Shown: positions 1-12,745, counted from the first letter of the stretch. The stretch is 64,000 bases of DNA from Meghimatium bilineatum (GCA_034231615.1 CM067312.1:4629001-4693000); one strand, 5' to 3'. Notes: a model not told the origin generated them from the sequence alone. Numbers and translations: made by a program.

Positions 1-190
1 AGTGTTTCATGCTCAGAACACTCTTGAAGTATATGTTTGGCACTCTGGGCTGCCTGGCCACATGTACACATGGCCGTGTTGCCAATTTTTAACTTTGTAT
101 ACATGTGACTGCGGAGTCGGTTGTGTCCTGTTCTGAGACGTAGAATTATAACTTGTTCTGGTCTGTTCATAATATGATAGTCATCTCAGA
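1..190 (-). mobile_element. Jockey-like LINE 3' coding end, partial
   Basis: The - strand reads an open frame MNRPEQVIILRLRTGHNRLR, then MCTCGQAAQSAKHILQECSE. This is the C-terminal Cys/His module of jockey-type LINEs with the RTGHNR signature (known family pattern). It runs off the window edge. Confidence 0.75.
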
Positions 191-199
191 AATGTTATT

Positions 200-410
200 G
201 ATTAGTTGTGTTAGTAATCATTAAATAATACTTTATCATTGATGGATTGGACATGACAACATTACGATATCATATTGATGGATTGGACGTAACAACACTT
301 TATCATATTAATGGATTGGACATGACAACATTACTTTATCATATTAATGGATTGGACATGACAACATTACTTTATCATATTGATGGATTGGACATGACAA
401 TAATATATTA
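200..410. repeat. Minisatellite, about 38-bp unit, 5 copies
   Basis: The unit contains gatggattggacatgacaac. Copies differ by a few bases and one is short. Confidence 0.85.
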
Positions 411-759
411 TCATTGGTATTAGAGCTTCATATTTTTGTTACTGCGGATATTCTCCACGTTGTCGGATATTCTCCACGTTGTCGGATATTGTCTGACAGT
501 TTGCTTATTATCTATTTTATCAGCCGTCTAAGTGTTCACTTTTGAAGTCCCAGTCAAAGTTTTCTGCCATGACTATCGGAAGAAGCTGTTTAAAAATATT
601 AAAACACAAAATAACATAAGTTTTCCAAGTCACCGACAAGCAAACTGATGTGATGTTTTATCCAGCAGAACAACACACCCCCACCTCCCGCCGTTTTAGA
701 GAAAGAGAACATGGTATTGTGTAACGGTAATATGAGTTATCAAGTTAATTATAAAGGTT
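411..759. other. No gene seen
   Basis: AT-rich sequence with a short direct duplication of ggatattctccacgttgtc near 450-490. Nothing else recognised. Confidence 0.5.
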
Positions 760-965
760 ACTGAATATAGCCTAACTATCAATATAAAATAAATCATAAA
801 TAACAATAAAACAAAGACAAGTAATCAACGTGTCGGTCCTATTGGGACCTTTGTCAAGAAACAAAAACCAATTAATACAGCACAACTATAAAAATACAGC
901 AATGCTAAGACTTGGACAATGGTTTCCCTACAAAAATGGCCACTTTGGCAATGGTTTTTGTGACC
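760..965 (+). repeat. Dispersed repeat, family B copy 1
   Basis: Shares a long stretch with 44930-45100: cataaataacaataaaac, tattgggacctttgtcaag and ggacaatggtttcc in the same order and orientation. A transposon-derived repeat of unknown class. Confidence 0.65.
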
Positions 966-1261
966 ATGAGACCATCCAAAATGTCCCCATTTTTATTGAA
1001 GCAATATTTATAGCTCTCCTGTTATTTCTGTGAACACACGCTTGTCCAGGACACTGAGATAACTGTAGTATAGACAAAATACATGAAGTCCGGAGGAAAT
1101 TAATCATATAAATGTCACACATATATATCTGTCTATATCTGTCTGTACGCTGAGGCATGAGTATACGCTATATTTATATTAGATATGAAGCACACAGCAC
1201 TGTGACTCTATGCATCATAATAATAAGAGATTGTGGAGAATGTCATAATAACAAGAGACGT

Positions 1262-1470
1262 GTTCTCTAGTCGTGTTGAGTGATACCACGGTTACTGGTA
1301 CACCTCTCAGCCTGGTATCTCCAACTTCAGCACCAGTGATTGCTTGGGCAGGACTGTGGTTCTGCTGGATGTAAGGGATGGCCTGGCCAATCTTAGTTTC
1401 CAGCCTCTATTGGCTGGACTACGCCCCATCTCCACTTCAAGGAGTTGGCCTCTATGGCGACCAACCTCTG
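1262..1470 (-). repeat. Dispersed repeat, family C copy 1 (inverted)
   Basis: Reverse complement of the elements at 42598-42785 and 63295-63480. They share ggctggaaactaagattg, the catccctgacatcga region and a cagcaccagtgattgcttgg-like segment. Confidence 0.75.
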
Positions 1471-1607
1471 ATGTAGAAAACATCTGTTTTGATCTGAGAT
1501 CTAAAATGCTATAGTGTTATTTAGTCATTGGGGAATTTCACAGTTCAGTGAAACTTTGTACAGGTCGTATTAGACTTTGGTAACTTTTGTTCAATACTCT
1601 TTCTTTC

Positions 1608-1640
<33 letters not shown>

Positions 1641-2734
1641 GATTAGAGCATGGAATTTAATACCGGGCAGAAAGAAAATAAATAAGTTAAGTCCATCAGA
1701 TCTCATAATGCCAACTGACTTTCCACATTTTCCTCACAAAAATACCAGATCATCTATTATTGATCAAAATATGAAACACTTAGTTTTTTATCTAAAGGTA
1801 AAAAAATTACAAAGAAAGACATATCTATGGCCCTGATTGAGTTTTTGATTGTTTCTGATTGAGTTTCTGATTGAGTTTTTGATTGTTTCTGATTGAGTGG
1901 TCCATCTGATGTTTTTTTAAAATAGAATTATGATGTCTATCTGGTATATTTAAAAACAATGCTCTATCTCATTTTTTTAAAACACTTATTTTATCACCGA
2001 AGATATTTACCATGGTAATGTGACTGATCATCCTGTTTGCTCCGTCTGCTCTACTGTCTATGTTTAAATAGTGATTGAATAATCTACTAGTTGGTGTGAA
2101 AATTTGCTTGCAGCTAGAAATCCTGGGAATGTTTATAGCTCTGAACTTTGTTATTTTGTGTATATATTTAGTTGTAATCCTATTGCATGCACATACTCTG
2201 ACAAAATGTGTATTCCATGCTAAATCATTTGTTTTTATTGTAAATTAACTATCTTCAAAACAAGTACTTAGTGTAAGAGTTAGTCTAACTTCAGACTTGC
2301 TGAATGTCTGCACGTGCAACTGACACGTATGGATATTGTGATCGTTCATTTCTCAACTGTATCACATAGTTTATTGTAATAATCATCTTTATTGCATTGG
2401 GAAATAGATTACTAAATTATCGATTCAAATTATGAACATAAGTTTACATTTTTAAAGTGTTATTTTTCATAAAAGATATAATTATGGTAGATTTTTTAAG
2501 TGTTGGTTTCACAAAAGATATCACAGTCGATTTTGATTTGGCGACTTCTTGAAAATTGTATAAGCATGTACTCATTGAATTTGTATCCAGACAGGGGGTT
2601 ATTTTGTTTGTAAAATACATTTATTGATTGTCATGGTAAAAACAATTGATAGATTTGTATTCATTTTATTGAAGGCATTCAGATCTCACGTACATTTTTT
2701 ATTCCAGCTTCTTTGTGGCTTCAAATATAAGGTA
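1471..2734. other. No gene seen
   Basis: AT-rich filler with a C-run followed by an A-run at 1612-1640 and a short gattgag/gatttg repeat at 1837-1895. No supported coding. Confidence 0.5.
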
Positions 2735-2855
2735 CTCTATTATGTACTGTTGTAAGTGATAACATTGAGGTTAATGTACTATTGTAAGTGATAACATTGA
2801 GGTTAATGTACTGTTATAAGTGATAACATTGAGGTTAATGTACTGTTGTTAGTGA
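2735..2855. repeat. Minisatellite, about 35-bp unit, 3.5 copies
   Basis: The unit contains aagtgataacattgaggtta. It ends where the LINE fragment begins. Confidence 0.8.
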
Positions 2856-2869
2856 ACTGTTACTAATAA

Positions 2870-4010
2870 AACTAATTTTGGGCTTACTATTAACATGGAG
2901 AAAACAGAAGTTATGTTACAATCAGCACCTGACAAAATCTATCATGAGCCCTGTATAAAGGTAAACTTGTGTTGCACTGAAAGTTGTGAATAGTTCACAT
3001 ACCTAGGTAGTAAAATATCACATAATGCCACCATTGACAATGAAGTGTACACAAGGATCGATAATGCAAGCACCACTTTCTGCAGATTGTATGCCAATTT
3101 GTGCAGCAGAATTGTGTGGCATAGAAATATTGTTCAGTGCTGTTATACGCTAGTGAAACATGGACAGAGCAATGGTACTTCTAATGCTGTTATACACTAG
3201 TGAAACATGGACAGAGCAATGGTACTTCTAGTGCTGTTATACGCTAGTGAAACATGGACAGAGCAATGGTACTTCTAGTGCTGTTATACACTAGTGAAAC
3301 ATGGACAGAGCAATGGTACTTCTAGTGCTGTTATACACTAGTGAAACATGGACAGAGCAATGGTACTTCTAGTGCTGTTATACACTAGTGAAACATGGAC
3401 AGAGCAATGGTACTTCTAGTGCTGTTATACGCTAGTGAAACATGGACAGAGCAATGGTACTTCTAGTGCTGTTATACACTAGTGAAACATGGACAGAGCA
3501 ATGGTACTTCTAGTGCTGTTATACGCTAGTGAAACATAGACCATGTATAGACGACATGTGAGGAAGCTAAATTTTTTTCAAACAACTTGTCTCAGAAAAG
3601 TTATGAACATCAGATGGCAAGACAAGGTTCCAGATACCACTTTCTGTGACAAATCTAGTATCCTATCCTGATACTATCCTGATGCAGGCACAGATTCGCT
3701 GAGCAGATCATCAGCCAAATCATCGCATGCCAAAGATACGTTTCTATGGTGAGCAGGAGAAGAGCACATGATCTCAAGGTGGTCAAAAGAAGCGCTGCAA
3801 GAACTTGTTAAAAACCTTACTGAAAGCCATTGAAATAGACCAAAATACATGAAACAAACTTGCACACAATAGAGCTACATGGTTCTCTGCAGTTAAAAAA
3901 AGCAGCATCTTGTGAAAAGAGGAGAAATGCTGCAACTCAACGTTAGAGAATAGATGGAAATTTACGAATAGAATATTCAAGGACATTTGCTGTCAGAATA
4001 AGGTTTATTA
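2870..4010 (+). mobile_element. RTE-like LINE, 3' half of reverse transcriptase, degraded
   Basis: Frames read FGLTINMEKTEVMLQSAPDK, FTYLGSKISHNATIDNEVYT, then RKLNFFQTTCLRKVMNIRWQ and ...HDLKVVKRSAARTC. This is the thumb and C-terminal region of endonuclease-reverse transcriptases of the RTE type (family pattern from memory). There are stops and frameshifts. An array at 3138-3540 has expanded from the segment reading ARETWTEQW. Confidence 0.8.
3138..3540. repeat. Minisatellite inside a LINE reverse transcriptase, 47-bp unit, about 8.5 copies
   Basis: The unit begins tgctgttata and ends ggtacttctag. Copies start every 47 bp from 3138 and vary at one site (cgc or cac). The first unit continues the LINE reading frame. 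Confidence 0.92.
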
Positions 4011-4095
4011 GCTATCTACAAACTCATGGTCCAGGACATTTGCTGTCAGAATAAGGTTTATTAGCTATCTACGAACTCATTGTCAAGGACATCAA
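3975..4095. repeat. Direct duplication, about 54-bp unit, 2 copies
   Basis: Two copies of a unit containing ggacatttgctgtcagaata at the end of the LINE fragment. Confidence 0.8.
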
Positions 4096-4109
4096 TCTAA
4101 CTAAATTTC

Positions 4110-4190
4110 ATAAGTGGATGTAACAAATGTGGATGTAACAAATGTGGATGTAACAAATGTGGATGTAACAAATGTGGATGTAACAAATGG
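4110..4190. repeat. 15-bp minisatellite, 5 copies
   Basis: Perfect tandem copies of tggatgtaacaaatg. Confidence 0.92.
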
Positions 4191-4226
4191 CCAACATCAT
4201 TACATGATGGATGAACAACAATAAAA

Positions 4227-4322
4227 TTAATAAATAGTAAAATTACTCAATGTAAAATATTGTTAATAATTGTATTATCTATTTACAATATCTTACATTG
4301 AGTAATTTTACTATTTATTAAT
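4227..4322. repeat. Inverted repeat, 37-bp arms (MITE-like hairpin)
   Basis: Left arm 4227-4263 and right arm 4286-4322 are near-perfect reverse complements, sharing aaattactcaatgtaa. The loop is 22 bp. Confidence 0.8.
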
Positions 4323-5689
4323 TTCTGTAGTAACAGTACAGTATCTTTAGTTGTATCACTTATTATTTGTGTTGCTACTGCAGCACTCTCCGCAGTGTTG
4401 TTTGATAGCCTCTCACACTGGTTATTATCTGTAAGTACTACTGTATTAGTTCAGTCATCTTATTTTTTCAATGTCACCCACTTCTGGACATTAACAAATT
4501 ATATTATTATTTTTAATTAGCACTACATCAAATGGGAAACAAATTATCACAAATCATGTAGCTTGGTATGTACAGATTTTGAAATCTCTGGGATCTTATT
4601 AGTGGAGTGGTAACATCATATGCCTTGTGCTCAAAAGATCATAGGATCGAATCTGGTTCATGACATCTTGTTTATATGGGGGATATTTTTGTTGAGATCC
4701 CTGGGGATTATCGCTTGAAGCTACGAGGTTGCATGCTATGAGTGATGATCTAGGTAGGTAGCATGTCACTCCGCTGAGATGAATGGAATACATATGGAAA
4801 AATCAAACTACAGTGAAGTCAATTCTCTATGACTTTTCAATCTTTAAACTTTTTCAAATTTTGAAAAAAGTAGGCACAGGTTTTACAAAATATAGAAGAA
4901 ACTGATCTAGATGATTAGAGATTTGAAAGTGACAGCGTTGGTGGACTGGAGGTGTCCTAACAAACCTGGTTGGTCTGGGTTTGAATCAAGTATCTGAGCG
5001 CACAGGTATAATTATAATGTTGAAGAAACACTGAAGGCCTATTGACTGCCCTGGCAGCCAGCCGCTTTTTTTTCCTATTGTCTCTGCAGTCTAGTTAACC
5101 CCTGAGTTGCAGTCATTGGACAATTTTTGACTAGTTTTGTTTTGTTTTTAAATTTTTTAGAATGCTTACACAAATTGTTTGACTTTGATCACAGTTTCTC
5201 AACAAATCAGCTGTTATCAGTTAAAAATTTTACGGCACTTGAGGCAGGGTTTTAAAAACTGTGAGTGGCAGCAATACAAGAACGGTTACACATTTGTTAT
5301 GAAAGTATCTAACGTGTGAAGTGTGGTGAAAACATGCATAATCATCATGAGTAACCTTCCTTGATTTCCATGGAGATATTGACAGTTTTAGAGTGATGTT
5401 GCTTTCTTTGACAGCATTCAAGGGCATAACTGAAAGTGAATGCAGAAGATGAAGAAACTACAAGTCATTTATATGCATTATGTCATAATCTGAATAAGAG
5501 GGTTCTCAAGCACTGTCACATGAAGGTCACACAAAACCACAGTTTTTATAAAGCTGTAGACTACTTACTTAGTTTTATATTTTCAATATGTACAAATTGG
5601 CAATATTAAACCAATGTTGCCTCTAATTTTCTTCTTGGGTGAGCAAGTCTGAAGATGTCTGAGCAGTCAATAATGGGACTATGGTCAGA
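4323..5689. other. No gene seen; two weak tRNA-like SINE heads
   Basis: AT-rich. 4601-4665 (agtggagtggtaac ... aggatcgaatct) and 4931-4995 (ggtggactggaggt ... gggtttgaatcaag) have A-box-like and B-box-like spacing and could be tRNA-derived SINE relics. No coding supported. Confidence 0.35.
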
Positions 5690-5965
5690 TCCACATACAA
5701 GGGAAAGATATTATATGGTGGTCCATGAGACTATGGTGAGACCTTCCACATACAAGGGAAAGATATTATATGGTGGTCCATGAGACTATGGTGAGACCTT
5801 CCACATACAAGGGAAAGATATTATATGGTGGTCCATGAGACTATGGTCAGATCCACATACAAGGGAAAGATATTATATGGTGGTCCATGAGACTATGGTG
5901 AGACCTTCCACATACAAGGGAAAGATATTATATGGTGGTCCATGAGACTATGGTGAGACCTTCCT
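5690..5965. repeat. Minisatellite, about 55-bp unit, 5 copies
   Basis: The unit contains gggaaagatattatatggtg. One internal unit is shorter (gtcagatcc for gtgagaccttcc). Confidence 0.9.
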
Positions 5966-7225
5966 CTTGCAGGGAAAATATGTTTTTTTTTCCAAATGAC
6001 ATTGGTTGTAGTTTGCCGCATGTTATAAATAATATTTGTTTAGAGTTTAATCAAATGTGTAGATAGTCTCTCATTATCAATTGCTTTATGGCTGAGAGGT
6101 GGTAAAGCATATCCAGGAAGTCCATGGTTCAAATACAGCTGCAGACATTTGGGTAACTGGACTGTTGGAAAAGCAGAGGCACTACTGACAATAATATTCT
6201 CTAAAAAAAAATCACCCAGCCAAGAAATGTATGAATTGATCGTGACATCCTAAGTAAGGATGTACACCGATACCTCTCATGTAATATCCACATGTTGACT
6301 CGATGGTGGAATGGTCAGTGGACTCATCTCACAAATACAACTTGGTCAAACTTCCTCGCGTTTTGAACATGGATCATTCTCATTGTTCTGGCGATGCAAT
6401 TGAATATATAATTGGCACAGAAATATCGAACAATAGTTAAATAGCAATGTCCTGTACAGGATACACTTCAATAATTATTATTTTTATAACATCCACATAA
6501 AATTGTATGATTGTTGTACATATTCAAAAGCTATTGTTCTTAATACAGTTTTATTTTTGGGATATCCTGATTACAGCCAGGTTTATCTAGTGTTTGTATC
6601 CATTGACTCAACTGTCAGGCTGGTTTTATTTTTTTTAAATGTATATGTATGCAACTGTTTGTCTTATCTCTCTAGCGGGAGCATGTGTCACATGCTGTTA
6701 TATAATCAAACTGGTTCACAAATATTGGTGCAATATTTTCTCATAGTCTGAGTGTTTTATTTGCTTCAATATCTTGCATAACATATTTGTCTGCATGGTG
6801 GAATTTTCACAGAAGATAACCTCCAGTGTTGTTTTGTGTGTTTGAAATGTTTAATCAATAAAAGGTAAGATTGCTGTAAAAGTGTATAACAATAGTACTT
6901 ACATAGAACACAAGTTTTGTCAGAGTTTTATAAAGACTAACAGACTATAGGGTATTGGTACAAAAACATATAAATAACTGTATACAAGACATATTCAATG
7001 TTTCAACCTTAAGGTCTTTCTCAAGAAAATACAAAACAAACTGAACAAACAATTACAAAAAACAGTAAAAATAATGGCAGCATCTCACAGAAAAATGACT
7101 ACCGGGTATCTGTGGTCATACGATTATTTTTACTGTTTGTTCACTTTAAAAAAATTTTCTTTGCTATTGAAGAGACAAGAAAATATCTTGACATTTTAAT
7201 TTTTATTATATTTTTTATATCTTAA
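5966..7225. other. No gene seen; weak tRNA-like relics
   Basis: 6085-6145 (ggtggtaaagcat ... ggttcaaatacagc) and 6301-6360 (ggtggaatggtcagtgg) resemble tRNA-derived SINE heads. 6990-7100 resembles family B (aaggtctttctcaagaaa). No coding supported. Confidence 0.35.
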
Positions 7226-7330
7226 GCATTCATTCTGAAACTCCCTCTTGTAACAGGAGAATAATTCTACTAGATTTCCAGAAGGATATGGTTCAGAAAA
7301 TGAGAACGCACTGTATCAATTTTTGTCAAT
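7226..7330 (+). repeat. Dispersed SINE-like repeat, family A
   Basis: Shares cattcattctgaaactccc, taacaggagaataattctac and tagatttccagaaggata with the other family A copies. Confidence 0.65.
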
Positions 7331-7354
7331 TGCTCAACACACCTGATTTCAGCA

Positions 7355-7515
7355 GTGACAATCTAGTGAAACAGAATGGAAGAAATTCAGCAGTGATATA
7401 TTCTAGTGAAACAGAATGAAAGAGATTCAGCAGTGATATATTCTAGTGAAACATAATGGAAGAGATTCAGCAGTGACAGTCTAATCAAACAGAATGAAAG
7501 AGATTCAGCAGTTTA
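7355..7515. repeat. Minisatellite, about 40-bp unit, 4 copies
   Basis: The unit contains agagattcagcagtgata and tagtgaaacagaatg. Confidence 0.82.
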
Positions 7516-9070
7516 ACTGAAGATCAACACTTGCAATAGGGTATTGTAAAAATTAATGATTGCCTATGCAAACTGGCATGGGTGGTACTTGCTGGATATG
7601 CTTGTGAAGTCTGTAACAATGAAGTACAAACAAGTAATATGTTCATTGTACTTGAGACACAGTTTCAAAAGTGAAGTTATTGTTTGTGAATAAATGAGAG
7701 TGTACTGAAAGTTGCATTGCTAATAAATAAATAGACAGATAAATCCCAGTCGACAGTAGAGGGAATGATCTAAGAGATGGAATGATTAGAAAGATCTAAC
7801 AAAGTATAAATAAGAAGGATTGGAATGCATGGAGTATATAAGATGTGGAGTATATAAGATGTGGAATGAGTGACCAATTAATGGCATAGGATGGTTTAAA
7901 TCATGGTTTAAACTCGGATTCATCATTTTTGGAGGTAAAATCAAATGAAGCACGCTGTACATGTTGTGGCAAACACTGTATATGTTGCAGCAATTACTAT
8001 GACAAAGCAGCTAGTGCTACCATTAAAATTTGTTCCGTTTCTACTTAACAGAAAAACACCAGTCCGAGTAGAAGGCTCCTTCAATAGGCATTGCACTAAG
8101 TTGAAGGCTGAAGTCTCCTGGGTATGAAAGTAAGCTCTAAGAAACCACCTAACTGCAAATAGGAAGTAAGAGATAGTTGCTCAACACAATTCTTGTGGAT
8201 AGCAAACATACAGGAAAGCATTCAGCAACTGTTGAATATATATCAGATTTTGAAATTCTCATAAAACACAAGAGTTGTTGGGGGGGGGGGGGGTGTGGTT
8301 AATATAGAAGCAGATTTGTTTGGTAATACACATGAAGATGGGTAACCACTTTGCTGCATAACTCTAGGAATATAATGGGGCATTTAATTGTTTGTTACAA
8401 AAGTTGTTTTTCGTTAAATAAAACAGTTTCTTATGCAGAGGTGCACTTCTTTCAACCATGGGCATTAGTTCAATTTAGTTATATCAAAGCTGTTTTAACC
8501 TTACAAAAAAAAATGAGATCACAGTACTGTTAATACAGTGACCACGAGATCCAAAAATAATTACAAGAAAATTTGGTTGTTACAGAGATGGATGTTAGAG
8601 ATATGTCCTGATGTTTCCATGTCCTTTCATGTACTTCAGCCAAGTGGACATGCTGTCTGTCTGTCACGTGCGTGTGTGACTTCTGGCTATTATGTTGTCA
8701 CAGTATGTTAATTATATGTGTGTATTGTATTTTAATATTGAACATACTCATTATACCACTCTTTACAGAGATAATAATTTATTCAGTCATTCATTAAACC
8801 CATAATCCATCAGGATTGCAGGGGTGCCACTCTGGAAACATCAACACAAAATTCCAGATATTCAAACTTATATTACTGAAGTTCCCCCTCCCCCTCCTTA
8901 ATTAGGAACCAGTATTATGACATTCAATAAATACTGTGTGGCCCTTTCCATTAGCTGGGTAAGATTATATACACCCACAACTCATTGCTTCTATATTCTT
9001 TGACAATTAAGAAGAATGACAATCAGAACACTTATTGGAGTGCTGCCCTAATGCTAGTTCCTATTCTTCT
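7516..9070. other. No gene seen
   Basis: Low-complexity and AT-rich. Includes a G-run at 8279-8293 and a stretch at 8095-8200 that resembles the dispersed repeat at 45640-45760 (gggtatgaaa...gctct). Confidence 0.45.
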
Positions 9071-9074
9071 TCTT

Positions 9075-9225
9075 CAGCATTCATTCTCAAACTTTCGCTG
9101 GATCTCTCTTGTAGCAGGACAATGATCCTACTAGATTTCCAGCAGGATGTAGTCCTGAGAATGGAAATGCTTTGTGTCGCCATTTTATTTGTGCCAATGG
9201 CCTGATACATCTGTCTTCAGCGGTG
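9075..9225 (+). repeat. Dispersed SINE-like repeat, family A
   Basis: One of the best copies: cattctcaaactttcgctgg, ctcttgtagcaggacaatga, tagatttccagcaggatgta, then tttgtgccaatggcc. The same order is seen at 15085, 17825, 33245, 45775 and 57838. Confidence 0.8.
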
Positions 9226-10010
9226 GTTCCTATTCAAGACACATTCAGTTTCTCTCCCCCCCTCCCAATTATACACAGATGAATTAATGCAAGCTGGAGA
9301 AAACGTAAAGAAAAGACAAATTACAGTTTATCAGAGTGTAATACCAATGCAGTAGCATAAATCTGCTGCATTTGTTCTCAGAAGGTGTTGGAGATCCATC
9401 TGTGTTGTGGAGATGGCACATATTCTGAATCTGAACTATCTTTACTACTAAATACAGAGTGTGTAAAATATGTAGTTCTTAAAAAACAAAAGTGTAAATA
9501 ATGGAACATATGTAAAAACATGTTTTGGGGCACATGTTTTAATTACATCAATTATGATGATATAACTCCCATGTGATACAATTACGGAGAAGTGCAGAGT
9601 CAGGACATCACAGAGCTGGACCTGGATAAGACTGCACATTTTGCCATGGTGACAATATAAACACTCAAGAACAAATCTCTGATGGTCCAATATTTTTGCT
9701 ATTGAAAGTACCAGTAGTTTTGGGTATTACAAAGAAAACACAAACTCTCATAGATTAGGCCTATACATGGCAGCAAAAAACATTTGTGGGTGCCTTAGTT
9801 TTTATACCTCTCTCTGGGTATATTTGAATTGCTGATTGCAAAAATTGGAACCAGTTTTGTTTCCTTTCAACTCTAGGTTTTTATTTTTATACAGACATAC
9901 ATATATGTTGCCCCTGTGTGTAGAAGACACCTCAAAGCATTGCGTACTATTGAAAGTTGGGAGTATGAAATAAAGCTTTGGAGAAATCAGCTCATTTCAC
10001 ATAGGAAATA
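9226..10010. other. No gene seen
   Basis: AT-rich. 9905-9990 (cctcaaagcattgc ... gagtatgaaataaagctttg) belongs to the dispersed family also seen at 45640-45760 and 62190-62290. Confidence 0.45.
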
Positions 10011-10014
10011 AGAG

Positions 10015-10125
10015 CTAAATCCTAGTGAATTACAAACACTTAGCTCTTACTTCATCCTACGTTATCATTTAGCTCTTACTTCATCATACGTTATCATTTA
10101 GCTCTTACTTCATCATACGTTATCA
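10015..10125. repeat. Minisatellite, 29-bp unit, about 4 copies
   Basis: The unit contains tagctcttacttcatcatac. Confidence 0.85.
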
Positions 10126-10385
10126 TCTGTGGTGAAACAACGTAAACTTGTTTGGTTTGGACATATAATGACTCACTTTCTAAAATTATTTTGCAAGGAA
10201 CTGTTGAAGGTGAAAGGAGAAGAGGTGGACACCAAAAATATCCTGGATTAATAACATCAAGGAATGGTCTGTGCATGATTTTTCTATTCTGAATAACTGA
10301 GTATACAGATGTGTGGACAGCTTTCCGTCCTACTTCTTTGCTGATGTCTTCGGTGTAGAAATCCTATGACCCTGATGTCTTATTA
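10125..10385 (+). mobile_element. RTE-like LINE 3' tail fragment
   Basis: Frames read VKQRKLVWFGHIMTH, then LSKIILQGTVEGERRRGGHQ and WINNIKEW-like sequence. This is the C-terminal basic region of endonuclease-reverse transcriptases (SKTILQGT/EGxRRRG pattern, known family). Several stops. Confidence 0.65.
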
Positions 10386-10554
10386 TTAGTATTATTAATT
10401 CCTGGACATCGAAACAACTATATATACACATATGTATGTCGACACAGGTTTTTGAGAACAAATGTTACAGATGAATATTACACATCCAGTACGCAAAAAA
10501 TAAAACCAAAAAATATGTGAGACATAATAAATACTCGTACAGGTCAATAAGAGC

Positions 10555-10990
10555 ATCTGGCAGCGATGAAATGTTGCAAACTTGTGTGATGTGGTCATGT
10601 GATAAGGCACGATTCCCGTTTCACAACTTTCCTGCAGGGAAAAGTTGAGGAACAAAGAAGAAGAGTAGATACTTGCAACATTAAAGACTGAACAGGATTA
10701 AGATTCTCCACACTTGAACAAAGAACAGAGAAACATGGCTGGATTTTTTGTTGTTGATGTTTCCAAAATTTTCACTACGACTCGGAGGGGCTATGGGTTT
10801 AGTAAGTAGGTCTATATATATATATATATAGTGATTGATCGCACAGCAAGGATACTAGGCCAAAATAAACTATAGATTGATAATATAAAAGACTGGATAG
10901 GATAAAGATTATCTACACTTAATGAGGCACTGAGAACAGAGCCATGACATAATTTTTGTGTGTTGAGGTTTCCAGAGGGGGTTATGTAGT
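10555..10990 (+). mobile_element. Two further RTE-like LINE 3' tail fragments
   Basis: 10555-10745 reads CHVIRHDSRFTTFLQGK-like and VEEQRRRVDTCNIKD. 10865-10990 reads DNIKDWIG-like, then LSTLNEALRTEP. They resemble the same 3' region as 10125-10385, so the area collected several truncated copies. Confidence 0.5.
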
Positions 10991-12640
10991 TTTTGAACGC
11001 ATGACTATCTCAAAAACTAGAGCTGATAGCGAAATTCTACTTTCATTTTTTGAATCAGCTACCCCATATCACCATTTGATTTGAGAGTGAGGATAGGTGT
11101 TGACCATAGAGAACATCTAACAAATATTTCAAAAAGAGCACTGAACCAATATAGAACCGGCACATCTGCCATTATACTATGACCAATTTACTGAGCGGAG
11201 ATCTGAGCACCTCTGAACATAATGTGCAAAGAGAATAATCAACATACCTAACCCATCTAGTTAATCAAATTTGAGGCACCCAAAATTCTACTCTCCAGTG
11301 TTATGTTTGTAATATCGTATGAACATACCAAGAAGTTAGTTTCTGTTTAGCTACAGTTTTCTATAATATGCCTCCTACTATATGTCGATCACTAGAGATG
11401 CTCATAATAACACTTTAACAAAATTTTATCACCCTGTTTCTGGATTTACCTGTTGGATTTCAGTTTTGCGCAGTAAGTACATATATCGATCGACTAATAT
11501 ATGTCAAGAAATCTGGTCATTATTGCTTGCCATTATTTTTTGTATGTATAAATTCAGTTTTATTTTGTATACTAATCTACAGCAATGTTTTTATTTTTTT
11601 TAGCTAAATAAACTTATAACATGAGCTTGTATAGTCTTGATCTGAATGTGGGGGAGGGTGGGGCCCCCTCAACCACATACATTTAGAATGTGCACTGTTT
11701 CCCTCTAGTACATTAGCTCATTCATGCTTTATTTCCATTCCAAAGTACTTTTCATATGGAATCCCATATGTACCACAAATGATATTTGCATGTCAATATA
11801 AAATTAATTATTCACATTGCTCTATGTAGCTATTTGTAAGACCCTGTTTGGTTATGTATGGTAGGCTTGCTAATATATAATGTAATAATTTTAAAAAGTA
11901 GTGTATTACTTACAGATCTTGTAATTGAAATAATGTAAATGTTGTATGCTTAATTTATTTCCTTTAAAAAACAAATTGTTGTTTTTTAATTGTTTTACTG
12001 TATAAGGCCATGTACCTAATTAAACTGCCTGCATAAATTGTGTACAAGCAACCATTTCGCTGGAAAATAAATCTTGAATTCTTCTTGTGACTAAATAGTG
12101 TTGGTTATCATATGTACATGTGATCTTGTGACCAAATGGTGTTTTATCATGTGATTTGTGACTAAGTGGTGTTGGTTGTCATGTGATCTTGTGACTAAAT
12201 TATGTTGGTTATCAGTGATTTTGTAGGCACTTGGTATGAGTGCTCCAATGACAACTCTATTTTTGCAGACATCCATTGGTAAAAACTGAATAACTTTACA
12301 TTTTAAGTTACAGATTTTACTTGAGTATATCAGTGTTTCCGTAAAGAAGTTAATACTTCATATCATAATAAGATAAGGCCAGTACTCAATCTCAGGCACG
12401 ACCAGCACTGAATCTCCACATGTAATATATTAGGCAAGGGATGTAACGAATATCAAGGTCAGTACAGTATCTTAATATCAGGCAAGGCCAGTATCTAATA
12501 TCAAGAACAACATTGAATCTGAAAGTCATGCAAGGCTAGTATCGAATGGCAACATCGAGTATCGAATGTGTTACGGTGACAATCCAGTACAAAATGTCAA
12601 TTCCAGTCATATTTTCTTTATTTATCTTATCCCGTCACAG
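10991..12640. other. No gene seen
   Basis: AT-rich unique sequence. 12090-12215 is an imperfect repeat around gtgactaaatggtgttggtt; 12370-12600 is a decayed repeat around aggccagtatctaatatc. No supported coding. Confidence 0.5.
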
Positions 12641-12745
12641 ACAATTGTGCATCCAGATCGTTCACAAAGCATTGGCAAACTACTGAACATATTTATATTG
12701 CTTAGAAAATCACACTAGCCAAAAAATTATGGGTTGATGGCTACG
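12640..12745 (+). repeat. tRNA-derived SINE, 3' part
   Basis: Shares gcattggcaaactactgaac, the tattgcttagaaaatcac region and tgggttgatggc with 56785-56945 and with 28965-29075 (opposite strand). Confidence 0.75.
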
